A stretch of 22,793 nt of DNA from Ruminococcaceae bacterium UBA1425 (GCA_002329365.1 DCUB01000008.1:1-22793), one strand, 5' to 3'. Shown: positions 1 to 8,281, numbered from the stretch's first letter. Made by a program: numbers and translations. The notes: generated by a model from the sequence alone, not told the origin.

Positions 1-22
1 TAACCAACTGAACTACCGGGCC
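1..22 (-). tRNA. tRNA gene, 5' part only (isotype uncertain, possibly Asp)
   Basis: Read on the minus strand, these bases give a tRNA 5' end: acceptor strand GGCCCGG, then TA, D-stem GTTC and a D-loop AGTTGGTTA. The anticodon lies beyond the window edge, so the isotype is not visible. The GGCCCGGTAGTTCAGTTGGTTA type of start is one I associate with tRNA-Asp in Firmicutes, but this is recollection. A good sigma-A promoter sits just upstream (51-79). Confidence 0.8.
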
Positions 23-50
23 GTATGCAGCTCCCCAAGGAGCGAGTAAC

Positions 51-79
51 ATAATATCATATACAATAGTTTTTTGCAA
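51..79 (-). promoter_or_regulatory. Sigma-A type promoter of the tRNA gene
   Basis: On the minus strand there is a -35 TTGCAA (74-79), a 17-bp spacer and a -10 TATTAT (51-56) preceded by TGA, an extended -10. It points into the tRNA start at position 22, with the transcription start expected near 44. A short GCTCC/GGAGC hairpin lies in the leader. Confidence 0.6.
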
Positions 80-172
80 TACCTTTTTTGAAAATATTTC
101 GCGCTTTTCTCTCTTGAATTCTTTGTAATTTTACGGCGTCAGCAGCCTGTTGCGATGTGTTGAAACGGACGG

Positions 173-1441
173 CTATATCATCCCAAGCTTTGAGAACATA
201 TCGAGACGCTCCCGCCCCTCCTGTGCCAGCTTGTCCTTACTTTGAATATTCTTTCGGCTTTTTGTTTTGCCGGCGGCGGACGCCCTTATTCCTTTGAATA
301 AAGCTCTGTGTATCCAGCAAAAGGGGTAAAGCAGGCGGCTTTTTTTCAGGCCCGGGTAACTTTTCTGCATATGGCTGACAGGAGGAAACAGAGCATAAAG
401 CTTATCCATAAGAATATCCGACTTTATCAGAACAGCGGATTTCACAGCGCCCGCTTCGCTTATACGCCGCTGACGCTTTAAGTAATACCAGCCGTCTTTT
501 CTGTCTTTCTCGTTGATTTTTCCCTGCCAGCCGCCAAGCTCAAGGTCGTCGAGTACAGCGGCTATATTGTCATCGGAGCATTCGCCGGCACCCGGAAAAT
601 CCTTTATGTCAAAACCGCAATGCTTTATCATCGCTCCGAAAACGACATTCATAAAGGTGTCGAGTTTAAGCGACCGCATGGCATTCCAATAACGGTCGGC
701 ATCAATACCGTCTTTTTCGTGCCTGAAATACAGCGACGTATCCATCATCATCCGAAGGCTCATTCCGCCCGTTAAGAAATGCTTTACCATATGTAAGGTG
801 AGAAACAGCAGGGCGTCTGTGCGCCCGAGGGCATAGTATTTTCCGTCCTCGGTTTCAACTGCCCTGTGCGGCTCGGTCAAAGACCCGGCTATGCCCGATT
901 TGCCGAAAATTACGTCGTCAATCTCATCCTCCCACATGTCGACGTGAAGCTCAATCATCCCGAGCGCGGGATGCGTACAGACGTCGTGGTGGACTTTTTT
1001 TGCTCTTTTTGTGATTGTAAACCCGCTTTGCCGGAGAAGCTCCGTCGCGGCGGCTTCGTCTTTACGCGATATGAGTATGTCCGTATCGGCGGACACTCTG
1101 CATTCGGGATTTGCATAAAAACGCGCGGCGTCTATTCCCTTGAGAAGCACGGCGTGTATGCCCGACTGCTCAAGCCTTGAAAGAAGCTCCAATATACCCG
1201 CCGTTTTAATTTTATTCGCATACGACGCGCCCATCAGCGAAGACAAAAGTCGGCGCTTAACGGCCTCGGGGCATCCCGTCTGTGATTTTTTAACAGCCAT
1301 CGCAACCGTGTAGGTGATGCTCTGCCCGACGGCAAGACTTATTAACCTTTCCCAGTCAACGGCTTCTGACGGAGCTTCGGCGGGACGTCCGGCGGCGCCG
1401 CACGCGTAAAGGTGCATCAGATATTCCATCTCGTATGTCAT
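173..1441 (-). CDS. Nucleotidyltransferase family protein (NTP_transf_5 type)
   Basis: 422 residues. The core has the marks of the uncharacterised NTP_transf_5 family (PF14907): LLKG at 99-102, the D119-T-D121 metal-binding pair within a DTDILI strand, and a third acidic position in IELHVD (H166, D168). The rest is helical, with a basic tail near residues 390-405. These proteins belong to the polymerase-beta nucleotidyltransferase fold. Their substrates are mostly unknown, and I recall them in some RiPP and exopolysaccharide clusters. The ATG at 1441 has AAGGAG about 10 bases upstream (1452-1457); ATGs at residues 5 and 9 are alternatives. It is transcribed divergently from the export operon starting at 1738, so it may be co-regulated with it, but nothing in the sequence proves a link. 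Confidence 0.8.
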   Translation of the reverse strand: MTYEMEYLMHLYACGAAGRPAEAPSEAVDWERLISLAVGQSITYTVAMAVKKSQTGCPEAVKRRLLSSLMGASYANKIKTAGILELLSRLEQSGIHAVLLKGIDAARFYANPECRVSADTDILISRKDEAAATELLRQSGFTITKRAKKVHHDVCTHPALGMIELHVDMWEDEIDDVIFGKSGIAGSLTEPHRAVETEDGKYYALGRTDALLFLTLHMVKHFLTGGMSLRMMMDTSLYFRHEKDGIDADRYWNAMRSLKLDTFMNVVFGAMIKHCGFDIKDFPGAGECSDDNIAAVLDDLELGGWQGKINEKDRKDGWYYLKRQRRISEAGAVKSAVLIKSDILMDKLYALFPPVSHMQKSYPGLKKSRLLYPFCWIHRALFKGIRASAAGKTKSRKNIQSKDKLAQEGRERLDMFSKLGMI

Positions 1442-1499
1442 ACTGTAAATGCTCCTTCCTGCCGTTATGAGGCTTCATTATTACGCGCTGAATGTAAAT

Positions 1500-1528
1500 A
1501 TTTTATCACAATAATTATGGCGAATCAA
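1500..1528 (-). promoter_or_regulatory. Promoter of the nucleotidyltransferase gene
   Basis: On the minus strand there is a -35 TTGATT (1523-1528), a 17-bp spacer and a -10 TAAAAT (1500-1505) with an upstream TGA (extended -10). It faces the start at 1441, leaving a leader of roughly 50 bases. It is about 130 bases from the divergent operon promoter. Confidence 0.55.
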
Positions 1529-1654
1529 GAACGGCGGAGCAAAGTTTCCTAACAGCAAGCCTGTTGCTTCGTATAAACATTTGGTAATATGCATAAAGCA
1601 GGCGCTTATATTCGATTTTTTCACTCATTTTTCGAAGCGTTTTACCGCAACACG

Positions 1655-1683
1655 TTGACAAAAAGGCAATAATGTTATATCCT
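1655..1683 (+). promoter_or_regulatory. Promoter of the export/partner-switch operon
   Basis: A perfect -35 TTGACA (1655-1660), a 17-bp spacer and a TATCCT -10 (1678-1683, 4 of 6 matches) precede the STAS gene. The -35 is ideal and the -10 weak. The region just downstream (1683-1710) is almost pure A/T. Whether the operon's own sigma factor uses another promoter in 1442-1737 cannot be told by eye. The intergenic stretch holds these two divergent promoters and no convincing gene. Confidence 0.5.
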
Positions 1684-1737
1684 ATTATTATATTAATAAT
1701 ATAATACCGATTATCTGAACTTGATGGAGGAATACTT

Positions 1738-2034
1738 ATGACTATCAATAAAAAAGAAGACGGAACAGTGCTTACCCTCGAGCTTGACGGAAGACTTGAC
1801 ACAACCACGGCGCCGCAGCTTGAAGCGGTACTCAAAAGCTCGATAAACGGCATTTCAAAGCTCGTCTTTGACTTTTCCGCGCTCGACTATCTTTCTTCGG
1901 CAGGTCTTCGTGTTCTTCTTTCCGCTCAAAAGGTGATGAACAGACAGGGCGAAATGGCGGTCTGCAATGTCAACGACACCATCATGGAAGTGTTTGAGGT
2001 CACGGGCTTTGTCGATATTCTCACGATTCAATAA
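1738..2034 (+). CDS. STAS-domain anti-anti-sigma factor (SpoIIAA/RsbV-like)
   Basis: 98 residues, the normal length for a stand-alone STAS anti-sigma antagonist. A beta strand leads into the VFDFSALDYLSSAGLRVLL segment (43-61). Aligned with RsbV (DSTGLG), the phosphorylatable serine is Ser54. In partner switching the unphosphorylated form binds the kinase and frees its other target; phosphorylation by the kinase blocks this, and a SpoIIE-type phosphatase reverses it. Both partners are in this operon: the kinase follows directly and the phosphatase is the last gene. The ATG at 1738 has GGAGG at 1726-1730, 7 bases upstream. It is the first gene of the operon. Confidence 0.92.
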   Translation: MTINKKEDGTVLTLELDGRLDTTTAPQLEAVLKSSINGISKLVFDFSALDYLSSAGLRVLLSAQKVMNRQGEMAVCNVNDTIMEVFEVTGFVDILTIQ

Positions 2035-2080
2035 GTGTTATCCAGTCTTTCGTCCGCTTATATGAAAGGTTGATAAACGA

Positions 2081-2488
2081 ATGAAAAAAATTACTGTTGC
2101 AGCCGCTATTGACCAGTTGGATAACGTTCAGAATTTTATAAGCGAGCAGCTCGAATTTGTCGATTGTCCCGTAAAGGAAAGTACGCAAATCAGTATCGCG
2201 ATTGACGAGATTATCTCAAATATTGTTTATTATGCTTATCCCGGCAGCAACGGCAATGTTGAGGTTTCGTGCGACGCTTCCGCAGACCGTGTTACAATAG
2301 TTATCGAAGACTCGGGAATTCCTTATAATCCCCTTGAAAAGGAGGACCCGAATGTCACGCTTTCCGCGGAGGAACGGGATATAGGCGGTTTAGGCATATT
2401 TATGGTTAAAAAGACCATGGATGAAGTATTTTATGAATATAAAAACAAAAAAAATATTATTACAATTACAAAATATATTAATAATTGA
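2081..2488 (+). CDS. Anti-sigma-factor-type serine kinase (RsbW/SpoIIAB-like HATPase)
   Basis: 135 residues, the usual size for RsbW/SpoIIAB kinases. The GHKL ATP-binding boxes are all present: N-box IDEIISN (41-47, catalytic-type Glu43 and Mg-binding Asn47), G1 box D77-S-G-I-P81, and G2 box GGLGIFMVKK (102-111). By family it should phosphorylate the STAS protein encoded just upstream (46-base gap) and, when not bound to it, sequester a sigma factor or other target. The obvious candidate target is the ECF-like sigma factor at 7668-8183, an inference from linkage only. GAAAGGTTGA before the ATG gives a moderate ribosome site. The 3' end is markedly A/T-rich. Confidence 0.92.
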   Translation: MKKITVAAAIDQLDNVQNFISEQLEFVDCPVKESTQISIAIDEIISNIVYYAYPGSNGNVEVSCDASADRVTIVIEDSGIPYNPLEKEDPNVTLSAEERDIGGLGIFMVKKTMDEVFYEYKNKKNIITITKYINN

Positions 2489-2548
2489 AGCAGGCAGCTA
2501 ACGTTTTCGTTACGCTGTCTGTATTCATAGAAGGAGCTGAAATTACAT

Positions 2549-3022
2549 ATGGCAAATCCTGTTTTCAGAAAAGAGAGTCTTAACAAGATTTCGTCTCCCG
2601 AGCAGCTTGACGACTACATCAAGGTGTCAAACATGGGTGTCTGGATGATTATCGCGGCCGCGATAATCATCATCGCGGCAGTGCTTGTTTGGGGTATTGT
2701 CGGTCAGCTTCAGACTGTCGTTAATGTTTCCGGAATCGCGCAAAACGGTGTCGTAACCTGTTATCTTCCCGATGTTTCGTCAATAGAAACTGGCGACTCC
2801 GTAGAGATAGGCGATATTGCGGGAACTGTTACGGATATTGCGGAAAAGCCCATGTCGCAGGAGTCGATTAACGCGTTATACGACGAATTCACCGTTTACT
2901 CTCTCGGTCTTTACGACTGGAATTACGCGGTAACAGTGTCTGCGCCGGGCGTTTCCGACGGCATTGTCGCCGTCGAGCTTATAACGGACAGCGTAAGCCC
3001 CATTTCCTTTATCTGGGATTGA
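2549..3022 (+). CDS. NHLM-type secretion protein, short membrane-fusion-like form
   Basis: 157 residues. The N-terminus (FRKESLNKISSPEQLDDYIKV, 6-26, with one key Ser-Pro-Glu-Gln block) is the pattern seen in NHLM bacteriocin-system secretion proteins (HlyD-like). One membrane segment spans about 31-51 (WMIIAAAIIIIAAVLVWGIVG), followed by an extracytoplasmic beta-rich part with a lipoyl/barrel-like stretch (CYLPDVSSIETGDSVEIGD, about 71-89). The usual long coiled-coil hairpin of HlyD proteins is absent, so it is much shorter than canonical members and ends naturally after a second barrel-like strand. It lies 10 bases ahead of the peptidase ABC transporter and has an AGAAGGAG ribosome site, so it is likely the adaptor of the exporter. 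Confidence 0.75.
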   Translation: MANPVFRKESLNKISSPEQLDDYIKVSNMGVWMIIAAAIIIIAAVLVWGIVGQLQTVVNVSGIAQNGVVTCYLPDVSSIETGDSVEIGDIAGTVTDIAEKPMSQESINALYDEFTVYSLGLYDWNYAVTVSAPGVSDGIVAVELITDSVSPISFIWD

Positions 3023-3032
3023 GGTGGATATC

Positions 3033-5228
3033 ATGAAGAAAAAAAAGAACGCCGTACCCAAGCCCTTAAGGTCGGGTTTTGCACGGGTACCCGTGGTAAT
3101 GCAGATGGAAGCGCTCGAGTGCGGCGCGGCATCGCTCACCATGGTGCTGGCATATTACGGCAAATGGGTGCCTCTTGAGCAGGTAAGAAGCGACTGCGGA
3201 GTTTCGCGCGACGGTTCCAACGCGAAGAACGTGCTTAAGGCCGCCAGAAATTACGGGCTTACCGCAAGGGCTTACTGCTATGAGACGGACGCCCTGATTA
3301 AAAACGGAAAATTCCCCTGCATCATTCACTGGAATTTCAACCACTTTGTTGTCCTTGACGGCTTCAAAAAAGACAAGGCAGTTCTCAACGACCCAGCACG
3401 CGGCGTTGTTACCGTGTCCATGGAGGATTTCAACAAAAGCTTTACGGGAATCTGCCTTGAATTCGAGCCGGGAGAAGCCTTCGAGCCGGGCGGCAAGCCG
3501 CGCTCCATGCTTGATTTCGCCAAAAAAAGGCTTGACGGCACATCTGTCGCCATTACCTTTGTCGTCCTTACGACTGTAATCGTTTCGCTTATCGGGCTTA
3601 TAAAGCCCGCGTTGGCGCGAATATTCATAGACAGGCTGATTACAGGTGTAAACAGCGACTGGCTTTATCCGTTTACTGTTGCCATGCTCCTACTGGCGCT
3701 TCTTGAATTTGTAGTCGGCTGTATAAAAAGCATTTACACCCTCAAGATAGAGGGCAAGCTTGCCATAGTTGCAAACTCCACATACATATGGCACGTCCTG
3801 CGCGTTCCGGTGGAGTTTTATTCACAGCGCATGGCGGGAGATATCGCCGACAGGCAGATGAAAAACGAAAGCGTCGCAAAGGAGCTTATCCAGACCTTCG
3901 CGCCCATGCTGCTCAACGCGTTTATGATGGTGTTTTACCTTATAGTCATGCTTAGGTACAGCGTTCTGCTTGCCTTGGTCGGAGTTACCGCAATGCTGAT
4001 AAACATTTTTGTGGCAAGGCTTATTTCCAACAAGAAGGTAAACGTAACGCGCGTTCAGATGCGTGACGCTGGAAAGCTCTCGGGAGTCACAGTTACGGGC
4101 ATCGAGATGATTGAAACCATAAAGGCATCCGGAGCCGAAAACGGCTACTATGAAAAGTGGTCGGGATATCAGGCAAGCGTAAACACCCAAAACGTCAGAT
4201 ATACTAAAATCAACCAGTATCTCGGCGCCGTTCCCATGTTTGTTTCCGAGTTGGCAAACATCACGGTTCTTATGCTCGGCGTATATCTTGTTATGGCCGG
4301 GCAGTTTACCGTTGGTATGATTCTTGCGTTCAGGGGATTCATGTCGTCATTCTCCGCTCCCGCGCAGAGCCTGATAAACGCCGGTCAGAAGCTGCAGGAA
4401 ATGCGCACCAATATGGAACGCATTGAGGACGTGATGAACTACGAGACCGATATTGATTACGACACGGAGGATATCTTAGCGTCTGACGAAAGCACCTCTT
4501 TCGACAAGCTCACGGGCGAGATTGAAATGAAGGATGTTACGTTCGGATATTCAAAGCTCGGCGAACCGTTGATTGAAAATTTCAATCTGTCATTAAAGCC
4601 CGGAAGCCGCGTCGCTTTTGTCGGCCCGTCGGGCTGCGGAAAATCAACGATTTCAAAGCTTGTTTCAGGATTGTATAAACTCTGGAGCGGCGAGATACTG
4701 TTTGACGGAAAGCCCATAAGCGAAATAAGCAGAACGGTCTTTACCGGCTCTCTGGCCGTTGTCGACCAGGATATCATTCTTTTCGAGGATACAATAGCAA
4801 ACAATATAAAAATGTGGGACACCTCCGTTGAGGACTTTGAAATGATAATGGCGGCGCGCGACGCCCATATACATGAGGATATAATGCAGCGCGACGGCGG
4901 ATATCAGTACAGGCTCACTGAAGGCGGCAAGGACTTTTCGGGAGGTCAGCGCCAGCGTTTGGAGATTGCGCGCGTTCTTGCTCAGGACCCGACAATAATA
5001 ATAATGGACGAAGCGACGTCAGCTCTCGACGCGAAAACGGAATATGAGGTCGTTAAATCCATTAAGGACAGGGGAATTACCTGCATAGTCGTTGCACACC
5101 GCCTTTCCACAATCCGCGACTGTGACGAAATCATAGTTATGGACAGAGGAAAGGTTGTCGAGCGCGGAACGCACGACGAGCTTTACGGCAAAGGCGGGCT
5201 GTATACGCAGCTTGTATCAAACGAGTAA
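3033..5228 (+). CDS. Peptidase-containing ABC transporter (C39 peptidase, NHLM type)
   Basis: 731 residues from the ATG at 3033, chosen over the GTG at 3024 because GAGGTGG (3021-3027) spaces correctly for it. An N-terminal C39 cysteine protease domain (about 15-140) has Cys30 in EALECGAASL, His104 in FNHFVVLDG and Asp120 in LNDPARG, all intact. Six-helix membrane domain follows, about 165-450. The ATPase has Walker A GPSGCGKST (near 529), signature FSGGQRQR (near 635), Walker B IIIMDEATSALD (near 655) and H-loop VVAHRLST. This family cuts the leader from a peptide at a double-glycine-like site and exports the remainder. It matches the NHLM bacteriocin-system peptidase/ATPase type. The protein at 7454 is the local candidate substrate. 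Confidence 0.94.
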   Translation: MKKKKNAVPKPLRSGFARVPVVMQMEALECGAASLTMVLAYYGKWVPLEQVRSDCGVSRDGSNAKNVLKAARNYGLTARAYCYETDALIKNGKFPCIIHWNFNHFVVLDGFKKDKAVLNDPARGVVTVSMEDFNKSFTGICLEFEPGEAFEPGGKPRSMLDFAKKRLDGTSVAITFVVLTTVIVSLIGLIKPALARIFIDRLITGVNSDWLYPFTVAMLLLALLEFVVGCIKSIYTLKIEGKLAIVANSTYIWHVLRVPVEFYSQRMAGDIADRQMKNESVAKELIQTFAPMLLNAFMMVFYLIVMLRYSVLLALVGVTAMLINIFVARLISNKKVNVTRVQMRDAGKLSGVTVTGIEMIETIKASGAENGYYEKWSGYQASVNTQNVRYTKINQYLGAVPMFVSELANITVLMLGVYLVMAGQFTVGMILAFRGFMSSFSAPAQSLINAGQKLQEMRTNMERIEDVMNYETDIDYDTEDILASDESTSFDKLTGEIEMKDVTFGYSKLGEPLIENFNLSLKPGSRVAFVGPSGCGKSTISKLVSGLYKLWSGEILFDGKPISEISRTVFTGSLAVVDQDIILFEDTIANNIKMWDTSVEDFEMIMAARDAHIHEDIMQRDGGYQYRLTEGGKDFSGGQRQRLEIARVLAQDPTIIIMDEATSALDAKTEYEVVKSIKDRGITCIVVAHRLSTIRDCDEIIVMDRGKVVERGTHDELYGKGGLYTQLVSNE

Positions 5229-5240
5229 GGAGGCGCTTTT

Positions 5241-7442
5241 ATGGGATGGTTTGACGAACAAATCAGACAGAGAATCCAGAACGACAACGACTCCTTTGCC
5301 GAAGCGTTTGCCGATATGGCAAGCGTTATCATGGGAAAAGGCGCCATGTCAGCCGCGCTGAACGACGCGAGCAAGCAGGCAAAGGACGCGATAAGCGATA
5401 TTTTAAGATTTTACAGGGTCGCCCCACAGGAGCTTCCCGACAGTCTTACCGACGTAAACGAACAGCTTGAATTCCTTTTGCGCCCGTCGGGCATTATGCG
5501 CAGGGATATAACTCTTAGCGGCAACTGGTATAAGGACGGCATCGGCGCCCTGCTCGGCACAACGAAAGACGGCAGAATAATCGCGCTTATTCCGAGAAAA
5601 ATATCGGGCTACGAGTATTTTGACATCGATTCCGGCAAGCGCGTCAAGGTCGACAAAAGGATAGCCGCGGGAATATCCCCGGACGCAATCTGCTTTTACA
5701 AGCCCTTCCCGCTTCGCGAGCTTTCGGCAAAAGACCTTTTCAGGTACATACTCGGCACGCTCGCGCCGGGCGACATTTTTATGATTCTGCTAACGACGCT
5801 TGCCGTAAGCCTTATCGGCCTCATAAGCGCGTACGCAAACAACGTGATTTTCAGTCAGGTCATATCAGGCAGACGCATGAGCCTGTTGTACGCCGCCCTG
5901 GTTCTCCTTGTAGGCATTACCGTTTCCACACAGCTTATAAACATCGCGAAGTCGCTCATCCTCTCTAAAATCCAGACAAAAATGATAATAGCGGTCGAGT
6001 CGGCGTCAATGATGAGAGTGCTCTCGCTTCCGGCGGACTTTTTCAAGAAATACAGCGCGGGCGACCTTGCGAACAGAGTTAAAAGAATCAACAACCTTTG
6101 CACAAGCCTCTCGTCTACGATTCTCACTACGGGGCTTTCATCCGTTTTCTCTGTTATATATGTCTTTCAGATTTTCCACTACGCTCCGGCGCTTTTAATT
6201 CCTGTTCTTGTTATCATTTTATTAACCGTTTTGCTTTTCTCGATTTCATCGGTTCTTCAGGTAAAAGAGTTGAACAGGGAGATGCAGTGCAGCGCCAAAG
6301 AAAGCGGACTTGTTTTCTCCCTTCTTTCAAGCATACAGAAAATCAAGCTTTCGGGAGCGGAAAAAAGAGCCTTCGCGAAGTGGTCGCGTCTTTACAGACA
6401 GACTGCCGATTCAAAATACAACCCGAATCCCCTTCTAAAAATAACGAACGCCCTTATTACTGTGGTTACCTTCCTCGGAACGGCCGCTATTTATTATTTC
6501 GCCGTCGCCACAAATGTCAGCGTGTCCGAGTTTATGGCGTTCGATGTTGCCTACGGCATGGTCAGCGGAGCGTTTTTTTCTTTCATTATGATGTCAATGG
6601 ACTTTGCCCAGATTAAACCGACGCTGAACATTATTAAGCCCATTTTAAAAGCCGTTCCCGAAATATCGCAGGGCAAAAAGGTCGTCACAAGGCTTTCCGG
6701 CGGAATCGAGCTTAACAATGTTTCGTTCAGATACAGCGAAAACATGCCGCTTGTCATTGACAACCTCAGCCTTAAAATCCGCCCGGGGCAGTACCTTGCC
6801 ATTGTCGGCTCCACTGGCTGCGGCAAGTCAACGCTTATGCGCCTGATGCTCGGCTTTGAAACGCCTCAGAAGGGCGCCATATATTACGACGGCGTGGATA
6901 TATCCGCGCTTGACCTTAAATCACTGCGCCGAAATATCGGCACCGTCATGCAAAACGGAAAACTGTTTTCCGGCGACGTTTATTCAAATATCGTTATTTC
7001 CGCGCCGTGGCTCGGTATTGACGACGCGTGGCATGCGGCAGAGATGGCGGGAATAGCCGACGACATAAGGCATATGCCGATGGGAATGCATACAATAATT
7101 TCAGAGGGTTCGGGCGGTATATCGGGCGGTCAGCGCCAGCGTATGATGATTGCGAGGGCAATAGCGCCCAAGCCCCGCATACTCATGTTTGACGAAGCAA
7201 CTTCCGCTTTGGACAATATCACGCAGAAAACGGTATCACAGTCTCTCGACAATCTCAAATGCACAAGAATAGTGATAGCGCACAGGCTTTCGACAATAAA
7301 GCAGTGCGACAGAATAATTGTTCTTGATAAAGGGAAAATTGTTGAGGACGGCACATACGACAACTTGATACAAAAGGGCGGCTTTTTTGCCACGCTTGTC
7401 GAAAGACAGCGTCTTGACTCCGAGCCGGCGCCTGCGAAATAA
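5241..7442 (+). CDS. Second NHLM-type ABC transporter, no peptidase domain
   Basis: 733 residues. An N-terminal soluble region of about 165 residues has no C39 Cys/His pair, then come six membrane helices (about 170-440) and an ATPase with Walker A VGSTGCGKST (near 522), signature ISGGQRQR (near 626), Walker B ILMFDEATSALD and H-loop VIAHRLST. NHLM systems typically encode two ABC proteins, one with and one without the peptidase; this is the second and probably forms a heterodimer or parallel exporter with the gene 12 bases upstream. A strong AAGGAGG ribosome site precedes the ATG at 5241. The Walker B carries Glu after Asp, so both ATPases look catalytically competent. Confidence 0.93.
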   Translation: MGWFDEQIRQRIQNDNDSFAEAFADMASVIMGKGAMSAALNDASKQAKDAISDILRFYRVAPQELPDSLTDVNEQLEFLLRPSGIMRRDITLSGNWYKDGIGALLGTTKDGRIIALIPRKISGYEYFDIDSGKRVKVDKRIAAGISPDAICFYKPFPLRELSAKDLFRYILGTLAPGDIFMILLTTLAVSLIGLISAYANNVIFSQVISGRRMSLLYAALVLLVGITVSTQLINIAKSLILSKIQTKMIIAVESASMMRVLSLPADFFKKYSAGDLANRVKRINNLCTSLSSTILTTGLSSVFSVIYVFQIFHYAPALLIPVLVIILLTVLLFSISSVLQVKELNREMQCSAKESGLVFSLLSSIQKIKLSGAEKRAFAKWSRLYRQTADSKYNPNPLLKITNALITVVTFLGTAAIYYFAVATNVSVSEFMAFDVAYGMVSGAFFSFIMMSMDFAQIKPTLNIIKPILKAVPEISQGKKVVTRLSGGIELNNVSFRYSENMPLVIDNLSLKIRPGQYLAIVGSTGCGKSTLMRLMLGFETPQKGAIYYDGVDISALDLKSLRRNIGTVMQNGKLFSGDVYSNIVISAPWLGIDDAWHAAEMAGIADDIRHMPMGMHTIISEGSGGISGGQRQRMMIARAIAPKPRILMFDEATSALDNITQKTVSQSLDNLKCTRIVIAHRLSTIKQCDRIIVLDKGKIVEDGTYDNLIQKGGFFATLVERQRLDSEPAPAK

Positions 7443-7453
7443 AGGGTGATTTT

Positions 7454-7678
7454 ATGATACTTAACGAAGCAAAGCTGTTGTCACTGTTCGACTTTCAGAG
7501 ATTCATCGATAATAAAAGGCTCTCAGAGCTTATCGCGCAGACTGAATCGCGGATAGATTCCAAGACGTTCCACGCTCTGTCCGACGACGACATAGACGTC
7601 TGGGCGGCAGGCGATATTGACAGCGCCAGATCAGGTTTTCCGGAATTCTTTTCAGAGAGTGAAGACGATGAAAACTGA
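7454..7678 (+). CDS. Small acidic protein with leader-like motif; candidate export cargo
   Basis: 74 residues, not recognised as a named family. It is helical and charged from 1 to 41, then has L42-S-D-D-D-I-D-V-W-A-A-G53. This aligns in register with the double-glycine leader pattern LSxxELxxIxGG: Leu at -12, Ser at -11, acidic at -8, Ile at -7, bulky hydrophobic at -4, Ala-Gly at -2/-1. If cleaved after Gly53 the mature part is 21 residues, strongly acidic, without cysteine but with several Ser. It sits directly after the two exporter genes (11-base gap, AAAGGGTG ribosome site), and its stop overlaps the sigma-factor start by 11 bases, which suggests translational coupling. It could instead be a small regulator of that sigma factor. 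Confidence 0.72.
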   Translation: MILNEAKLLSLFDFQRFIDNKRLSELIAQTESRIDSKTFHALSDDDIDVWAAGDIDSARSGFPEFFSESEDDEN

Positions 7679-8183
7679 GTTCGACGAATCAATATATATC
7701 GAATATCGCGGCAAGGTTTTTAACTACATAATATCAAGGATAAACAACCGTCATGACGCCGAAGACCTTGTTTCCGCCGTTTTCTTAAAGGTCATGAGCT
7801 CGTTTGATTCATACGACAGCTCGAAAGCGAGCGTTTCAACGTGGATATATACAATCACTCAGAACACCTTAAGGGATTATCTCAGAAAGCATAAAGCGCA
7901 GAATACTCATGTCGGGTACTCGGAAAACCTTGAAACGCTGCCGTTTATCGACGAGCGCGTAAACGGCGATACAATTGTTCGTGAGGAAGAACTCGAACAG
8001 CTTGCCGGGGCTTTGGAGCAGTTGTCCGAACGCGAGAGAGACATAATAATATTGCGCTACTACAAAGGCTTCCATCCGAAGCAGATAGCCGAAACTATGA
8101 ACATCAGCTATGCAAATGTCAGGTTTATCAATCATCGTGCTATCACAAAGCTTCGGGAGATACTCCTGCCTGCCGCTGATTAA
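7668..8183 (+). CDS. ECF-like sigma-70 family factor
   Basis: 171 residues from the ATG at 7668 (a GTG at 7659 and a TTG at 7617 are in frame, but would overlap the preceding gene more). Region 2 covers about 11-75, with DAEDLVSAVFLKVM (30-43) and STWIYTITQNTLRDYLR (57-73). Region 4 covers about 112-165, with LSERERDIIILRYYKGFHPKQIAE (one sigma-4 helix-turn-helix, key residues L119, E121, R123, R130). No region 3 is present, hence an ECF-type layout. It probably directs transcription of this operon or of a wider regulon. No transmembrane anti-sigma gene is adjacent, so the operon's RsbW-like kinase is the best candidate for its control. Confidence 0.9.
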   Translation: MKTEFDESIYIEYRGKVFNYIISRINNRHDAEDLVSAVFLKVMSSFDSYDSSKASVSTWIYTITQNTLRDYLRKHKAQNTHVGYSENLETLPFIDERVNGDTIVREEELEQLAGALEQLSERERDIIILRYYKGFHPKQIAETMNISYANVRFINHRAITKLREILLPAAD

Positions 8184-8208
8184 AGCGCGAAAAAGCCGTT
8201 GCTTTTAA

Positions 8209-8220
8209 ACCATATATGGT
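8209..8220. repeat. 12-bp palindrome ACCATATATGGT
   Basis: A perfect palindrome in the 98-base gap before the large membrane-protein gene. It also creates an ATG that opens an upstream extension of the next reading frame, but that ATG lacks a ribosome site. It may be an operator or chance. Confidence 0.35.
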
Positions 8221-8281
8221 CTTTGCCTCGTTCAATCAGTGCAATCGGAAATATTACATATATATTAGGAGTGTTAAAATC

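Noticed and set aside
6098..6616. 172-codon plus-strand frame
   Set aside because: It is a shadow in another frame of the second ABC transporter.
8216..8281. Upstream ATG extension of the propeller/MFS protein
   Set aside because: The ATG at 8216 has no ribosome site and creates a non-hydrophobic extension; the ATG at 8282 has AGGAG at the right distance.
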